Below are positions 17,168 through 26,939 of a stretch of 64,000 nucleotides of DNA, in pieces (the stretch's first letter is position 1; each line of letters starts with the position of its first letter). Under the pieces are notes generated by a model. The model worked only from the letters and a program-made list of their open reading frames with translations, searched no databases and was not told the origin of the DNA. The position numbers were made by a program, and so were the translations under genes. Source of the DNA: Coriobacteriaceae bacterium (GTDB lineage Bacteria > Actinomycetota > Coriobacteriia > Coriobacteriales > Eggerthellaceae); NCBI GenBank assembly GCA_015062685.1, contig SUUE01000003.1:62001-126000 (forward strand). The letters run 5' to 3'.

Positions 17168-18157
17168 GTGTCAACGGCTATCTCTAGGCGCGCGTTTTTG
17201 GGCGCAACGGGCCTTGCGGGCGCGGCGCTGCTCGTGGGCTGCGGCGGCGGTGCGGCGAGCTCTTCGGCTGCGAGCGCCGCGTCGAGCGGAAAAGCCCTCA
17301 TCGGAACGCTCGCGACCGAGGATTTGCTGCCCTTCTGGGTGGCCGAGCAAGAAGGCTTGTTCCAGAAGGCGGGGCTGTCGGTCGAGATCGTCAAGTTCCA
17401 GTCGGCCAGCGAGCTCATCGCCGGCGTTTCGTCGGGCGATGTGAACATGGCCATGACCGACATCATGGTGACGGCGAGCATGTTCGCCGGCGGCACCGAC
17501 GTCCAGATGGAGTGGGTGACGCTCGGCACGAATCCCGAGCAAGGCCGCTTCGGGATCATGGTGGGCCCCGACAGCAGCGTCAAGACGCTCAACGACCTGG
17601 CAGGCGTGCCTATCGGGGTGGGCTCGAACACCATCTTGGAGTACGTCATGGATAAGCTCATGGAGAGCGCCGGCGTGCCCGATAGCCAGATCATCGTTGA
17701 GGAGTTGCAGAAGCTGCCGGTGCGCTACCAGGCCATGGCGTCTGGCCAGGTGGCGGCAGCGGCGCTGCCCGGATCGCTGCTCGCCTTGGGCGAAGCGTCG
17801 GGTTGCCGCACCGTGGCGGACGATACCAAGGGCGACAACATCTCGCAGTCGGTCATGATTGCGCGAGCCGATTTCGCAACGAGCGCTTCGGGCCCCACCG
17901 ACCTCGACGCGCTTAGGAAGGTGTGGGACGAGGCCGCGGGCATGGTGAACGCCAACCCCGAGGCATACCGTTCGACGCTCGTCGCGAACGCGAACCTGTC
18001 CGACGCCGTCAAGGATACGTATCCCATCAGCGAGTACCCCATGTGCGAGATGCCGACGAACGCCATGGTTGACCCTGTGCTCGATTGGATGAAGGGTAAG
18101 GGCTACCTTGCCAAGCCGCTCACCTATGACGAGAAGACCGGCAAGTTCTCGGCATAG
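17168..18157 (+). CDS. Tat-exported lipoprotein, NMT1/THI5-like ABC substrate-binding protein
   Basis: 329 residues from GTG 17168. The signal SRRAFLGATG is a twin-arginine motif followed by a hydrophobic core and the lipobox LLVGC, so it folds before export and is anchored by lipid. The mature part is a two-lobed NMT1/SsuA-type domain: a start like ATEDLLPFWVAEQEGLF and ALPGSLLALGEA near 195. Such proteins bind nitrate, sulfonates, pyrimidine precursors or similar small molecules. The following ATPase and permease complete the importer. The ligand is not readable. Confidence 0.88.
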   Translation: MSTAISRRAFLGATGLAGAALLVGCGGGAASSSAASAASSGKALIGTLATEDLLPFWVAEQEGLFQKAGLSVEIVKFQSASELIAGVSSGDVNMAMTDIMVTASMFAGGTDVQMEWVTLGTNPEQGRFGIMVGPDSSVKTLNDLAGVPIGVGSNTILEYVMDKLMESAGVPDSQIIVEELQKLPVRYQAMASGQVAAAALPGSLLALGEASGCRTVADDTKGDNISQSVMIARADFATSASGPTDLDALRKVWDEAAGMVNANPEAYRSTLVANANLSDAVKDTYPISEYPMCEMPTNAMVDPVLDWMKGKGYLAKPLTYDEKTGKFSA

Positions 18158-18183
18158 GCGATAACTTGACGAGATAGCAGGCA

Positions 18184-18963
18184 ATGGAACGAGGCGGAGC
18201 ACATATCGCGTTCTCCCATGTGGGGCTTGTCTACGACGACGGTGTCGAGGACATAGAGGCCCTTCATGACCTGAGCTTCGAGGCGGCGCCTGGCGAGGCC
18301 ATCGCGCTCATCGGGCCTTCTGGCTGCGGCAAGTCGACCACGCTTCATTTGACGGCGGGCCTTCTCGCCCCGACGGGCGGCGAGGTCACGGTCAACGGCG
18401 AAGCGGTTGGCCGCCCGCGCCAGGAGACCGCGTTCATCGCGCAGGACCTGGGGTTGTTTCCCTGGAAGACGGTGCTGCAGAATGCAGCGCTCGGCCTGGT
18501 AGTGCGCAAGGTGGCCAAAACCGAAGCGCTCGAACGCGCCCGTGCGGCGCTCGAGCAGGTGGGGCTGGGCGGTTACGAACATTCTTACCCCAAGGAGCTC
18601 TCGGGCGGCATGAAGCAACGTCTCGCCCTCGCGCGCGCGGTGGCCATGGATGCGGACCTTCTGCTCATGGACGAGCCGCTGTCGGCCGTCGACGCGCTCT
18701 TGCGCGAGTCTCTTCAGGACCTGCTGCTCGACCTGTGGTTGAAGCGGGGGCATACGCAGATGCTCGTGACGCACTCCATCGAGGAGGCCGTGTATCTCGG
18801 CCGCAGGATTCTCGTGTTCAGCGAGCGACCCGCCACGCTCGTGGCGGATATCGCGAACCCGGACATGGGCGAGGCATCATGGCGCGACTCCGCGGGGTTC
18901 GCTGCGAAGTGCCATGAGGTCAGGAGCGCTTTGGCCCAGGGCGGCGAGAGGGGGGCGCGATGA
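18184..18963 (+). CDS. ABC transporter ATPase, NitT/TauT (SsuB/TauB) type
   Basis: 259 residues from ATG 18184. Walker A GPSGCGKST near 41, Q loop AQDLGLFPWKTV (FPW is typical of the NitT/TauT family), signature LSGGMKQR, Walker B LLMDEPLSAVD, switch His VTHSIEEA. It powers the permease whose start overlaps its stop by 4 bases (ATGA), so the two are translationally coupled. Confidence 0.9.
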   Translation: MERGGAHIAFSHVGLVYDDGVEDIEALHDLSFEAAPGEAIALIGPSGCGKSTTLHLTAGLLAPTGGEVTVNGEAVGRPRQETAFIAQDLGLFPWKTVLQNAALGLVVRKVAKTEALERARAALEQVGLGGYEHSYPKELSGGMKQRLALARAVAMDADLLLMDEPLSAVDALLRESLQDLLLDLWLKRGHTQMLVTHSIEEAVYLGRRILVFSERPATLVADIANPDMGEASWRDSAGFAAKCHEVRSALAQGGERGAR

Positions 18964-19721
18964 AGCGCCGGACTCCCGCATGGCTTCGCATCGGCGGCTA
19001 CGTGTTCGCGGTGGCGTTCATCATCGCGGGCTGGTGGATCACAGCCGAGCTGCTGGTCGCATTCGCGCACACGAACGTGCTGCCGACACCGCTCGAAACC
19101 TTCAACGTGCTTCTCGCGTACGCTGATGCCCTCGTTCCGTTCTTCTGGACGAGCGCGTATCGCGTCGCGCTGTCGCTCGTCATCGGAACGGCGCTCGCCG
19201 TGCCGATCGCACATCTCTGCGCGCGCTCGCGTACGCTCGATGCCTTGTTCGCGCCCGTGCTGTATCTGCTGTACCCCATTCCGAAGGTCGTGCTGCTGCC
19301 CATCTTGCTCGTGCTCCTGGGCTTGGCGGACGCTCCGAAGATAGTGCTCGTCTCCTTGACGGTGTTCTTCCAGGTGCTCGTCGCCGTGCGCGATGCCGTC
19401 AAGGCCGTTCCCGAGAGCTCGGTGCTCGCCATCAGGTCGCTCGGCGGGAGCCGCTTCGACGAATACCGTCACGTGGTTGTGCCCGCGACCATGCCGGCGG
19501 TGTTCACCTCGCTGCGCATTGGGGTTGGCACCGCGATTGCGGTTCTGTTCATCGCCGAGGCCATGGCGGGATCGACCGGCTTGGGCTACTTCATCATGCA
19601 ATCGTGGTCGATGGTGAACTACCCGCGCATGTTCGCGGGCATCATGGCGATGGCGCTGCTCGGGCTGGTGCTGTACGCGGTGTTTGACGTTGTGGAGCGG
19701 TTGATAACTCGTTGGAAGTAG
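18960..19721 (+). CDS. ABC transporter permease, NitT/TauT (SsuC/TauC) type
   Basis: 253 residues with six hydrophobic segments. The coupling-loop region reads AVRAVPESSVLAIRSLGGS-like (residues about 139-165), the EAA loop that docks on the ATPase. Short for the family by a few residues but complete. Together with the two preceding genes it forms a full importer for an anionic or small organic solute. Confidence 0.88.
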   Translation: MKRRTPAWLRIGGYVFAVAFIIAGWWITAELLVAFAHTNVLPTPLETFNVLLAYADALVPFFWTSAYRVALSLVIGTALAVPIAHLCARSRTLDALFAPVLYLLYPIPKVVLLPILLVLLGLADAPKIVLVSLTVFFQVLVAVRDAVKAVPESSVLAIRSLGGSRFDEYRHVVVPATMPAVFTSLRIGVGTAIAVLFIAEAMAGSTGLGYFIMQSWSMVNYPRMFAGIMAMALLGLVLYAVFDVVERLITRWK

Positions 19722-19727
19722 GCGTCT

Positions 19728-19905
19728 GACCTGCTGTCCGCTCTGCTGGTGTGGCCTCGCAAACCGGGCCGGGATACCCCGTGCCAGCTCGGGGTGCTCG
19801 CCGAAGAGTTCTTGCCCACATGAAGTTGTTGAGGCTGCGTAATCGCTGGCACGGGGCATCCCGCCCGGTTTGCGAGGCCACACCATTAGGGCTGCGCTCT
19901 TCTCG
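19728..19905. repeat. Structured repeat family P, copy 2 (alternate core)
   Basis: Begins right after the permease stop with TCTGACCTGCTGTCCGC, as copies 1 and 3 do. Arms 19747-19787 and 19846-19885 are complementary over 40 positions with one bulge and one mismatch. The loop carries GGCTGCGTAATCGCTGGCAC; the right end is GGGCTGCGCTCTTC. Confidence 0.82.
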
Positions 19906-19944
19906 TCTGTATTCGTATGAGTCGCTGCAACAAATACCGCCCGT

Positions 19945-20150
19945 GCATTAGGGCCGAATCATGCCATTGCGCAGGAAAATCGAGGTTTCATGGCACGATA
20001 TCGCCATAATGTACGAGCCACTGGCGCGATATGCCGTACATGTACGCGCTATCCCGCCAAGCGGCCCTTGAAAGCCGTACACTAAGGCGCTTTCGCGCCA
20101 CGAACCAAGGGCATCCGCGCGCAAGGGCGCGATACGGCCTTAATGTACGA
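19945..20150 (-). repeat. Dispersed palindromic element, family R, copy B
   Basis: 206 bases that align with the reverse complement of 6361-6564 nearly along their whole length. Units ending TAATGTACGA face each other at several points, and the centre is GTACATGTAC (20036-20045). No gene is visible in 19722-20329. Confidence 0.82.
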
Positions 20151-20278
20151 AGGGGAGGACGGCCACGACCTGCGATGCTGCTCTGAAACACCAACACGAA
20201 ATGCCCTATAACCCCGTTCTTCAGCCGGGGCGAAGGTGGGAGGCGGCCCTCGCGTCTTCCTGGCTCATCTTGATATAG

Positions 20279-20306
20279 AAAGGGGAGCGCTGTGGCGCTC
20301 CCCTTT
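20279..20306 (-). terminator. Terminator of the zinc-ribbon gene
   Basis: AAAGGGGAGCGC (20279-20290) pairs perfectly with GCGCTCCCCTTT (20295-20306) around a 4-base loop; minus-strand reading continues as TTTCTATAT. It lies 23 bases past the stop of the minus-strand gene. Confidence 0.8.
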
Positions 20307-20329
20307 GTGGCGGGTTTGTTTGGGCTTGG

Positions 20330-21427
20330 CTATTGCTTGGTGAAGGTCATCGAGGTGCCTTGGTCGTTGGTTACGAGGGTTTTGGCGTCTTTGAGCTCGA
20401 AGACCAGGGGCGAGCCGCTCACCGTCAGGGTGACCTTGGTGTTCGAGTCGGCCTTCCAGGTGCCGCTCATGTTTTGGCCGTTCGCGCCGTAGACGAAGGT
20501 ACCGTCCGCCTTGATGTTCAGCGTAATGGCGACGCCCGTGGAGTCAATCTCCTGCTGGTTGAGCGTCTGACCGTTGCTCGTCATGGACGTGAGCTTCCAG
20601 TTGCCCACGAACGGGCTGCTCGCGGCGCTGCTGGATGCGGACGGGCTGGCCGAGGAGCTGCTCGGGCTCGTCGCGCTGGCGGAGGGCATGCTGTCGGTGT
20701 TCGACGAGGTCTTGGAGAAGACGAGCGTCTGGCCCTTCGAGTTGGTCACCGTGACGTCCTCGCCGTCGAGCGCCAGGTCGAAGTCCGAGCTGTTTATCGT
20801 GAGCGTGCCGGTTTCGCCGTCATCGGCCTTCCAAGTGCCCATGGTCACGTTGCCGGAGATGTCCAGGGCGGCCTTGCCGTCTTCGGCGAGGTACAGCTTC
20901 TGCTTGCCGTCAGCCGACGTGGCGAGTGCGCTGCCGCCGGTCACCTTGTAGGAGCCGACCCATGCGGCCGTCGGGTCGGTGCTGGCCGAGCTGGAGGCGC
21001 TCACGGAGCTCGAAGTCGAGCCGCTCGTGGCGCCCGAGGTTGCCGGCGCAAGGCCGAACCAGTTCGTGAGCGCGCCCGCGATGATGATGCCTGCGACAAC
21101 GACTACCGCCACAACGGCGATGACGATTGGGACGACGGGCGCCTTTTTCGGCGGCTCCGGGTTGGGTGCGCCGTATTGCTGTTGGTAGCCCGGCATGGGC
21201 TGCGCACCGTAGGGTTGCTGCTGGTAGCCTTGCTGTTGCGGCGCGCCGTAGGGCGGCTGCATGGGCGGCTGCCCTTGCGCGGGCTGGTTGTAGGCGGCAG
21301 CTGGGTCCGCAGGCGGCGCGCTGGCCTCTGGTGCCGCGGGCGCTGCCGCAGCTTGGATCGGCGTTCCGCAGTTCGTGCAGAATTTCGTGTTGTCGGGATT
21401 GGTCGCTCCGCAGTTGGCGCAGATCAT
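20330..21427 (-). CDS. Zinc-ribbon membrane protein with two repeated extracellular beta domains
   Basis: 365 residues. An N-terminal zinc ribbon (CANC then CTNC, residues 3-20), a Pro/Gln/Tyr-rich linker (25-92), a membrane helix (about 96-120), a Ser-rich linker, and two similar domains (about 150-240 and 270-365) that share the motif GTWKAD and end in a VFS/TFTK strand. They look like lipocalin-like or DUF-type beta domains. The ribbon would be cytoplasmic and the repeats outside. Function unknown. Confidence 0.8.
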   Translation of the reverse strand: MICANCGATNPDNTKFCTNCGTPIQAAAAPAAPEASAPPADPAAAYNQPAQGQPPMQPPYGAPQQQGYQQQPYGAQPMPGYQQQYGAPNPEPPKKAPVVPIVIAVVAVVVVAGIIIAGALTNWFGLAPATSGATSGSTSSSVSASSSASTDPTAAWVGSYKVTGGSALATSADGKQKLYLAEDGKAALDISGNVTMGTWKADDGETGTLTINSSDFDLALDGEDVTVTNSKGQTLVFSKTSSNTDSMPSASATSPSSSSASPSASSSAASSPFVGNWKLTSMTSNGQTLNQQEIDSTGVAITLNIKADGTFVYGANGQNMSGTWKADSNTKVTLTVSGSPLVFELKDAKTLVTNDQGTSMTFTKQ

Positions 21428-21509
21428 GGCATCGCTCCTCTCTCTTCAGGAATCGGCCGCTTCGCCGATTGATGCTTCATGCTGGCTAGAATCATACCAT
21501 CAGATGACT

Positions 21510-21983
21510 CTATCGCTTGGGGAATGACTTCAGCACCTTCCAAGCTGTTTGCTTGCCGTTATCTGTGGCCAAGAGGGCCGTAAGATCGCGGAAGACGCAC
21601 GTTGGCCGCCCAAACACACGGGCAGGTGCATCCAGGTCGAATGCCGCGCGATACGCCTGGGCCACGACCCGGCCGGTCTTCTCGTCGGTGATCACGAGGA
21701 GCGTGGGGTCCAGCGCTTCCACGAGCAGGAAGACCGATTGCGGGTCGAGTTCGGCGCCCTCGCCGTCGTCGTTGCCGCGGGGGTCGAGCACGGCGAACGA
21801 GCAGGAATCAGCGCCGTATCCGAATGCTTCGAGCGATTTCTCGATCGCTAGTCTTGCAGCGCCATCGAGTGGCACGGCGCTCAGCGCGAGGGCGATGCGG
21901 GAGCTGTCTCCGTCAACGTGGTCTTCGAAAAGCGCCCTGATGTCAGCCGCGCCGGCTTCATATATGTTACTTTGCGGCCTCAT
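21510..21983 (-). CDS. Conserved-looking hypothetical protein, 157 residues
   Basis: Start ATG 21983, because AAGGAAG lies 7 bases upstream; GTG 21989 would sit too close. A soluble acidic alpha/beta protein without Cys clusters or signal. I recognise no motif. It is divergent from the 84-residue protein at 22093 and separated from the zinc-ribbon gene by 82 bases. Confidence 0.65.
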   Translation of the reverse strand: MRPQSNIYEAGAADIRALFEDHVDGDSSRIALALSAVPLDGAARLAIEKSLEAFGYGADSCSFAVLDPRGNDDGEGAELDPQSVFLLVEALDPTLLVITDEKTGRVVAQAYRAAFDLDAPARVFGRPTCVFRDLTALLATDNGKQTAWKVLKSFPKR

Positions 21984-22092
21984 CGTCACACTTCCTTGAT
22001 GTTTGTGTTGAATACACGTATAACAGCACTGTCAGAATGATATCAAGTTTGCTCGTTCGCCCGAGGAACGATGCAGGACAGGGGAGGCGCGT

Positions 22093-22347
22093 ATGTGCAC
22101 GAACGGTATCAACACCGGCCAGTTTGAGCAGATGATCGACCAGATAGACGACCATATCAAACTCGAACGTCGTTGGGTCCACAATCTGGCGCACCAGGCA
22201 GGCGATGCCGGCTTCACCGCAACCGACGACAAGCTTCATGCCGTCCAGGAGCTCCTGGACGAGGCGCGCGCCCTCATCGCCGACGCGAAGGATGCGCTCG
22301 AAGAAGATGCGGAGAGCGCTCCCGGCGTTACCGTGAGCCTAGTGTAG
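22093..22347 (+). CDS. Small acidic helical protein upstream of nikR
   Basis: 84 residues. The N-terminal part starts MCTNGINTGQFEQMIDQ and the middle is helical with Glu, Asp and Ala heptads. It stops 6 bases before the nikR start, so it shares its transcript and may belong to nickel or hydrogenase handling. His29-type residues are few, so a metal store is not evident. Function unknown. Confidence 0.65.
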   Translation: MCTNGINTGQFEQMIDQIDDHIKLERRWVHNLAHQAGDAGFTATDDKLHAVQELLDEARALIADAKDALEEDAESAPGVTVSLV

Positions 22348-22353
22348 GCGCCT

Positions 22354-22791
22354 ATGGCACGCGATCAAGCAATGGGGGAGCTGACCCGTTTCTCAGTTGC
22401 AATGCCCGAGGGCCTGCTCATGCAGTTCGATGAGCTGGTGGCGCGAAGGGGCGTTGCGAAGAACCGCAGCGAAGTCATCCGCGACCTCGTGCGCGATGCG
22501 CTCATCCGCGACGAAGTCGACCAGGTGGGCGCGGAGGTCATGGGCACGTTGACCATCGTCTACGACCATCACGCGAGCGACGTGCAGGAGACGCTGCACA
22601 ACATCCAGCACGCGCATTACGGCATGATCGTGACGACGTCGCACGTGCACATTGACGAGGACATGTGCCTTGAGGTGATCATCCTGCGCGGCGAGTCGAC
22701 GGACGTGCGGATCGTGGCCGACCAGATTGTCGGCACGAAGGGCGTCAAGCACGGCGGCCTCGTCGTGACGACTGTCGGCCAGGTTCTGTAG
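22354..22791 (+). CDS. nikR: Nickel-responsive regulator NikR
   Basis: 145 residues. Ribbon-helix-helix DNA-binding domain at 8-52 (LTRFSVAMPEGLLMQFDEL) and a C-terminal ACT-like nickel domain. The nickel ligands of E. coli NikR (His76, His87, His89, Cys95) correspond to His86, His97, His99 and Cys105 here. NikR represses nickel uptake when the metal is sufficient. hypE 100 bases downstream suggests a hydrogenase maturation context. Confidence 0.94.
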   Translation: MARDQAMGELTRFSVAMPEGLLMQFDELVARRGVAKNRSEVIRDLVRDALIRDEVDQVGAEVMGTLTIVYDHHASDVQETLHNIQHAHYGMIVTTSHVHIDEDMCLEVIILRGESTDVRIVADQIVGTKGVKHGGLVVTTVGQVL

Positions 22792-22848
22792 GGCCACGGA
22801 CGCGAAGCAAAGCACTGTCGCGCTCCGCGTGCGTCGCATAGTTGAAGG

Positions 22849-22869
22849 AGGGGCGCGCTCCGCGCGTCC
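22849..22869. repeat. Family Q hairpin
   Basis: AGGGGCGCGCTCCGCGCGTC lies between nikR and hypE; a related inverted stretch with GACGCG and CGCGCTCCGCGTGCG precedes it at 22800-22835. Confidence 0.65.
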
Positions 22870-22890
22870 ACATTCCATGAGGGAGTGAAT

Positions 22891-23913
22891 ATGGAAGAAA
22901 CCGTGCTTCTCGGCCACGGAAGTGGCGGGACCATGATGAAGCGCATTATCGACGAGGTGTTCTTCGAGGCTTATGCGGGCGATGATCTGCGCCGCGGCGA
23001 CGATGCGGCCGCATTGCCGGCTTTCGGGGCGGGGGAGCGCCTGGCGTTCTCGACCGACAGCTTCGTCGTGTCGCCGCATTTCTTTCCCGGTGGCGATATC
23101 GGGCGCCTCGCAGTGTGTGGGACGGTGAACGACGTCGCGACGAGTGGCGCGAAGCCCCTTTACCTGAGCTGTGGGTTCATCCTCGAAGAGGGTTACCCGA
23201 TGGCCGACCTCAAGCGCATTTGCCAGAGCATGGCCGAGGCTGCCGACGAGGCGGGCGTAAAAATCGTGACGGGCGACACCAAGGTGGTCAACCGCGGCCA
23301 TGGCGACGGCGTGTTCATCAACACGAGCGGCGTTGGCGTCATCGAGGAGGGCGTGAATCTGGGCGGAGCGCAGTGCAAGCCCGGCGATGCGGTGCTCGTG
23401 AGCGGCACGCTGGGCGATCACGGCATCACGATCATGAGCTGCCGCGAATCGCTTTCCTTCTCGGCGGAGGTGCAGAGCGATGCTGCGCCGTTGAACGGCC
23501 TCATTGCCGATGTGCTGGCGGCAGCGCCCGGCACGCGATGCTTCCGCGACCCCACGCGAGGCGGCCTCGCCTCTACGCTCAACGAGCTGGCGGAGCAATC
23601 GGGCACCGCCATCGAGGTCGAGGAGGAGCGTATCCCCGTGCGCGATGCCGTGCGCGGTGCCTGCGACATGCTCGGTTACGACCCGCTGCAGGTGGCCAAC
23701 GAGGGCAAGATGGTCTGTGTCGTTGCCGCCGATCAGGCGGAGGCGGCGTTGGAGGCCATGCGCGCCAACCGCTATGGACGCGACGCGGCCATCATCGGCA
23801 AAGTCGTGGAGGCCAACGCCGATCGCGGGTCCGCCGTGTTCGTTCGCAACGCGTTCGGCGGCAGGCGCATCCTTGACATGCTCGTCGGTGAGCAGCTTCC
23901 GCGCATCTGTTAA
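22891..23913 (+). CDS. hypE: Hydrogenase maturation protein HypE
   Basis: 340 residues from ATG 22891 (GAGGGA upstream; GTG 22885 is less well spaced). HypE carries the thiocarboxamide that becomes the cyanide ligand of [NiFe]-hydrogenase. The AIR-synthase-type fold shows HGSGG at the start, the ATP-binding region STDSFVVSP and GDTKVV, and the obligatory C-terminal PRIC with its acceptor Cys. No other hyp gene lies beside it, so the rest of the set must be elsewhere. Confidence 0.95.
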   Translation: MEETVLLGHGSGGTMMKRIIDEVFFEAYAGDDLRRGDDAAALPAFGAGERLAFSTDSFVVSPHFFPGGDIGRLAVCGTVNDVATSGAKPLYLSCGFILEEGYPMADLKRICQSMAEAADEAGVKIVTGDTKVVNRGHGDGVFINTSGVGVIEEGVNLGGAQCKPGDAVLVSGTLGDHGITIMSCRESLSFSAEVQSDAAPLNGLIADVLAAAPGTRCFRDPTRGGLASTLNELAEQSGTAIEVEEERIPVRDAVRGACDMLGYDPLQVANEGKMVCVVAADQAEAALEAMRANRYGRDAAIIGKVVEANADRGSAVFVRNAFGGRRILDMLVGEQLPRIC

Positions 23914-23941
23914 CCCCTGTCCGAAAAAACGGATTCGGTGC

Positions 23942-23969
23942 TTGCAATTTGGGAAAGTCATGGTATCTT
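23942..23969 (+). promoter_or_regulatory. Candidate promoter of the ferredoxin gene
   Basis: TTGCAA at 23942-23947, 16-base spacer, TATCTT at 23964-23969, 55 bases before the start codon. Confidence 0.5.
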
Positions 23970-24023
23970 GCCGCACAGAGAGAATCTAGGGGTAGAGATT
24001 CAACCCAGGAAAGGGGTTAGATT

Positions 24024-24212
24024 ATGGCTCATCCAATTATCGAGGCTGACGAGTGCATTGGTTGCGGCATTTGCGTTGACGCTTGCCCGCAGGAGGTCCT
24101 GGAGGTTCCGGGCGGCGTGGCAGAAGTCGTGAACGAAGATGCTTGCATCGCATGCGGCGAGTGCCTCGAGGAATGCCCCATGGGCGCCATTACGGAGATC
24201 GCCGAAGACTAA
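24024..24212 (+). CDS. 2[4Fe-4S] ferredoxin
   Basis: 62 residues with two typical clusters: CIGCGICVDACP (11-22) and CIACGECLEECP (41-52). A small soluble electron carrier of the clostridial type. It stands alone with its own promoter and terminator, as a general low-potential carrier would; the IorAB oxidoreductase and the HgdC-type reductase in this window are plausible partners. Confidence 0.95.
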   Translation: MAHPIIEADECIGCGICVDACPQEVLEVPGGVAEVVNEDACIACGECLEECPMGAITEIAED

Positions 24213-24235
24213 CGCGCGATTGCAATTGACATGAG

Positions 24236-24264
24236 AGGTCGGCCTTCGGGTCGGCCTTTTTTTG
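24236..24264 (+). terminator. Terminator of the ferredoxin gene
   Basis: A 9-bp stem (AGGTCGGCC with GGTCGGCCT, two G-T pairs) around a TTCG loop, followed by seven T. Confidence 0.85.
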
Positions 24265-24265
24265 T

Positions 24266-24469
24266 TGCGCGCCCGGGCGGGTTGCGCTACCTGCTCTGGT
24301 TGTTTGTAGGGGCGCGCTCCGCGCGTCCGCCCCATCCCGCGGCTGGGCGCGGCTACGCTCGTCGCCCTGGTTGCCCGTAGGGGCGCGCTCTGCGCGCCCG
24401 CCCCGCCGCGCGCCCGGGCGGGCTGCGCTACCTGCTCTGGTTGTCTGTAGGGGCGCGCTCCGCGCGTCC
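24266..24469. repeat. Composite array of family Q hairpins and duplicated flanks
   Basis: Three Q copies (24306-24328, 24377-24399, 24447-24469) alternate with duplicated blocks: GGGCGGGTTGCGCTACCTGC near 24276 and again, with one change, near 24417; CCCCATCCCGCGGCTGGGCG near 24332 and again as the left arm of the next element. No gene is seen in 24213-24799. Confidence 0.75.
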
Positions 24470-24613
24470 GCCCCATCCCGCGGCTGGGCGCGGGCTGCGC
24501 TCGCCGCGTCGTCGCTTCGAGCTAACTTTTCCGCCAAGGGCGGGCGGAAAAGTGGATCTCTCAGCTCCTTTGGCTTGACCTCGCTCCGCCCGCGCCCAGC
24601 CGCGGGATGGGGC
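24470..24613. repeat. Structured repeat family P, copy 4
   Basis: Arms 24470-24494 and 24589-24613 are perfect reverse complements over 25 bases (CCCCATCCCGCGGCTGGG type). The core carries GAGCTAACTTTTCCGCC and GGCGGAAAAGTGGATCTC, nearly as in copies 1, 3 and 5. Confidence 0.85.
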
Positions 24614-24668
24614 TTCTGAGCCCCTCATCCTTTCGAGGTAACGGGATTATGACGTGGGTAGTAAGTAA

Positions 24669-24698
24669 CTTGACAGTGTGCGACTTAGATTTTATAGT
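24669..24698 (+). promoter_or_regulatory. dnaK promoter, with a weak HAIR-like dyad
   Basis: TTGACA at 24670-24675, 17-base spacer and TATAGT at 24693-24698 form a near-consensus housekeeping promoter. CTTGACA-N7-ACTTAGA (24669-24689) has the spacing of the HspR operator (CTTGAGT-N7-ACTCAAG) and 9 of 14 matches, so HspR binding over the -35 is possible but weakly supported. Confidence 0.65.
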
Positions 24699-24799
24699 GA
24701 CACATGTTGAGATAAGCTCGCGGGAGTTCAGATAGATTTCAGCGAGCGCTGCAACACTTTATATAGGTAATAACTCCGAAGGGATGAGAGGAAAGCAAA

Positions 24800-26734
<1,935 letters not shown>

Positions 26735-26745
26735 GTAATTGGCTT

Positions 26746-26861
26746 CCGGCCGCCTGTCGGCGGCCGGTGCCGCTGACGCTGCGGCCGACCCTGGCGGCAC
26801 ATTTGCCCCTTGTTTCGGCCGCGGCGCGGCCCGAAGGCCGCTTGGGCCGAAGGCGGGGCAA
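26746..26861 (+). other. GC-rich structured dnaK-grpE spacer
   Basis: CCGGCCGCC (26746-26754) pairs perfectly with GGCGGCCGG (26759-26767). An outer pair TTGCCCC (26802-26808) and GGGGCAA (26855-26861) encloses GGCC-rich stems. It may reduce read-through or protect the 3' end of dnaK mRNA so that DnaK exceeds GrpE; this is inference. Confidence 0.5.
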
Positions 26862-26939
26862 CTGCACTCGCCAGAATCGCCCTCGCTGACCCACCATGGG
26901 CGACCGGGGCAATTTGAACTGCTGATGAACGGAGACATC

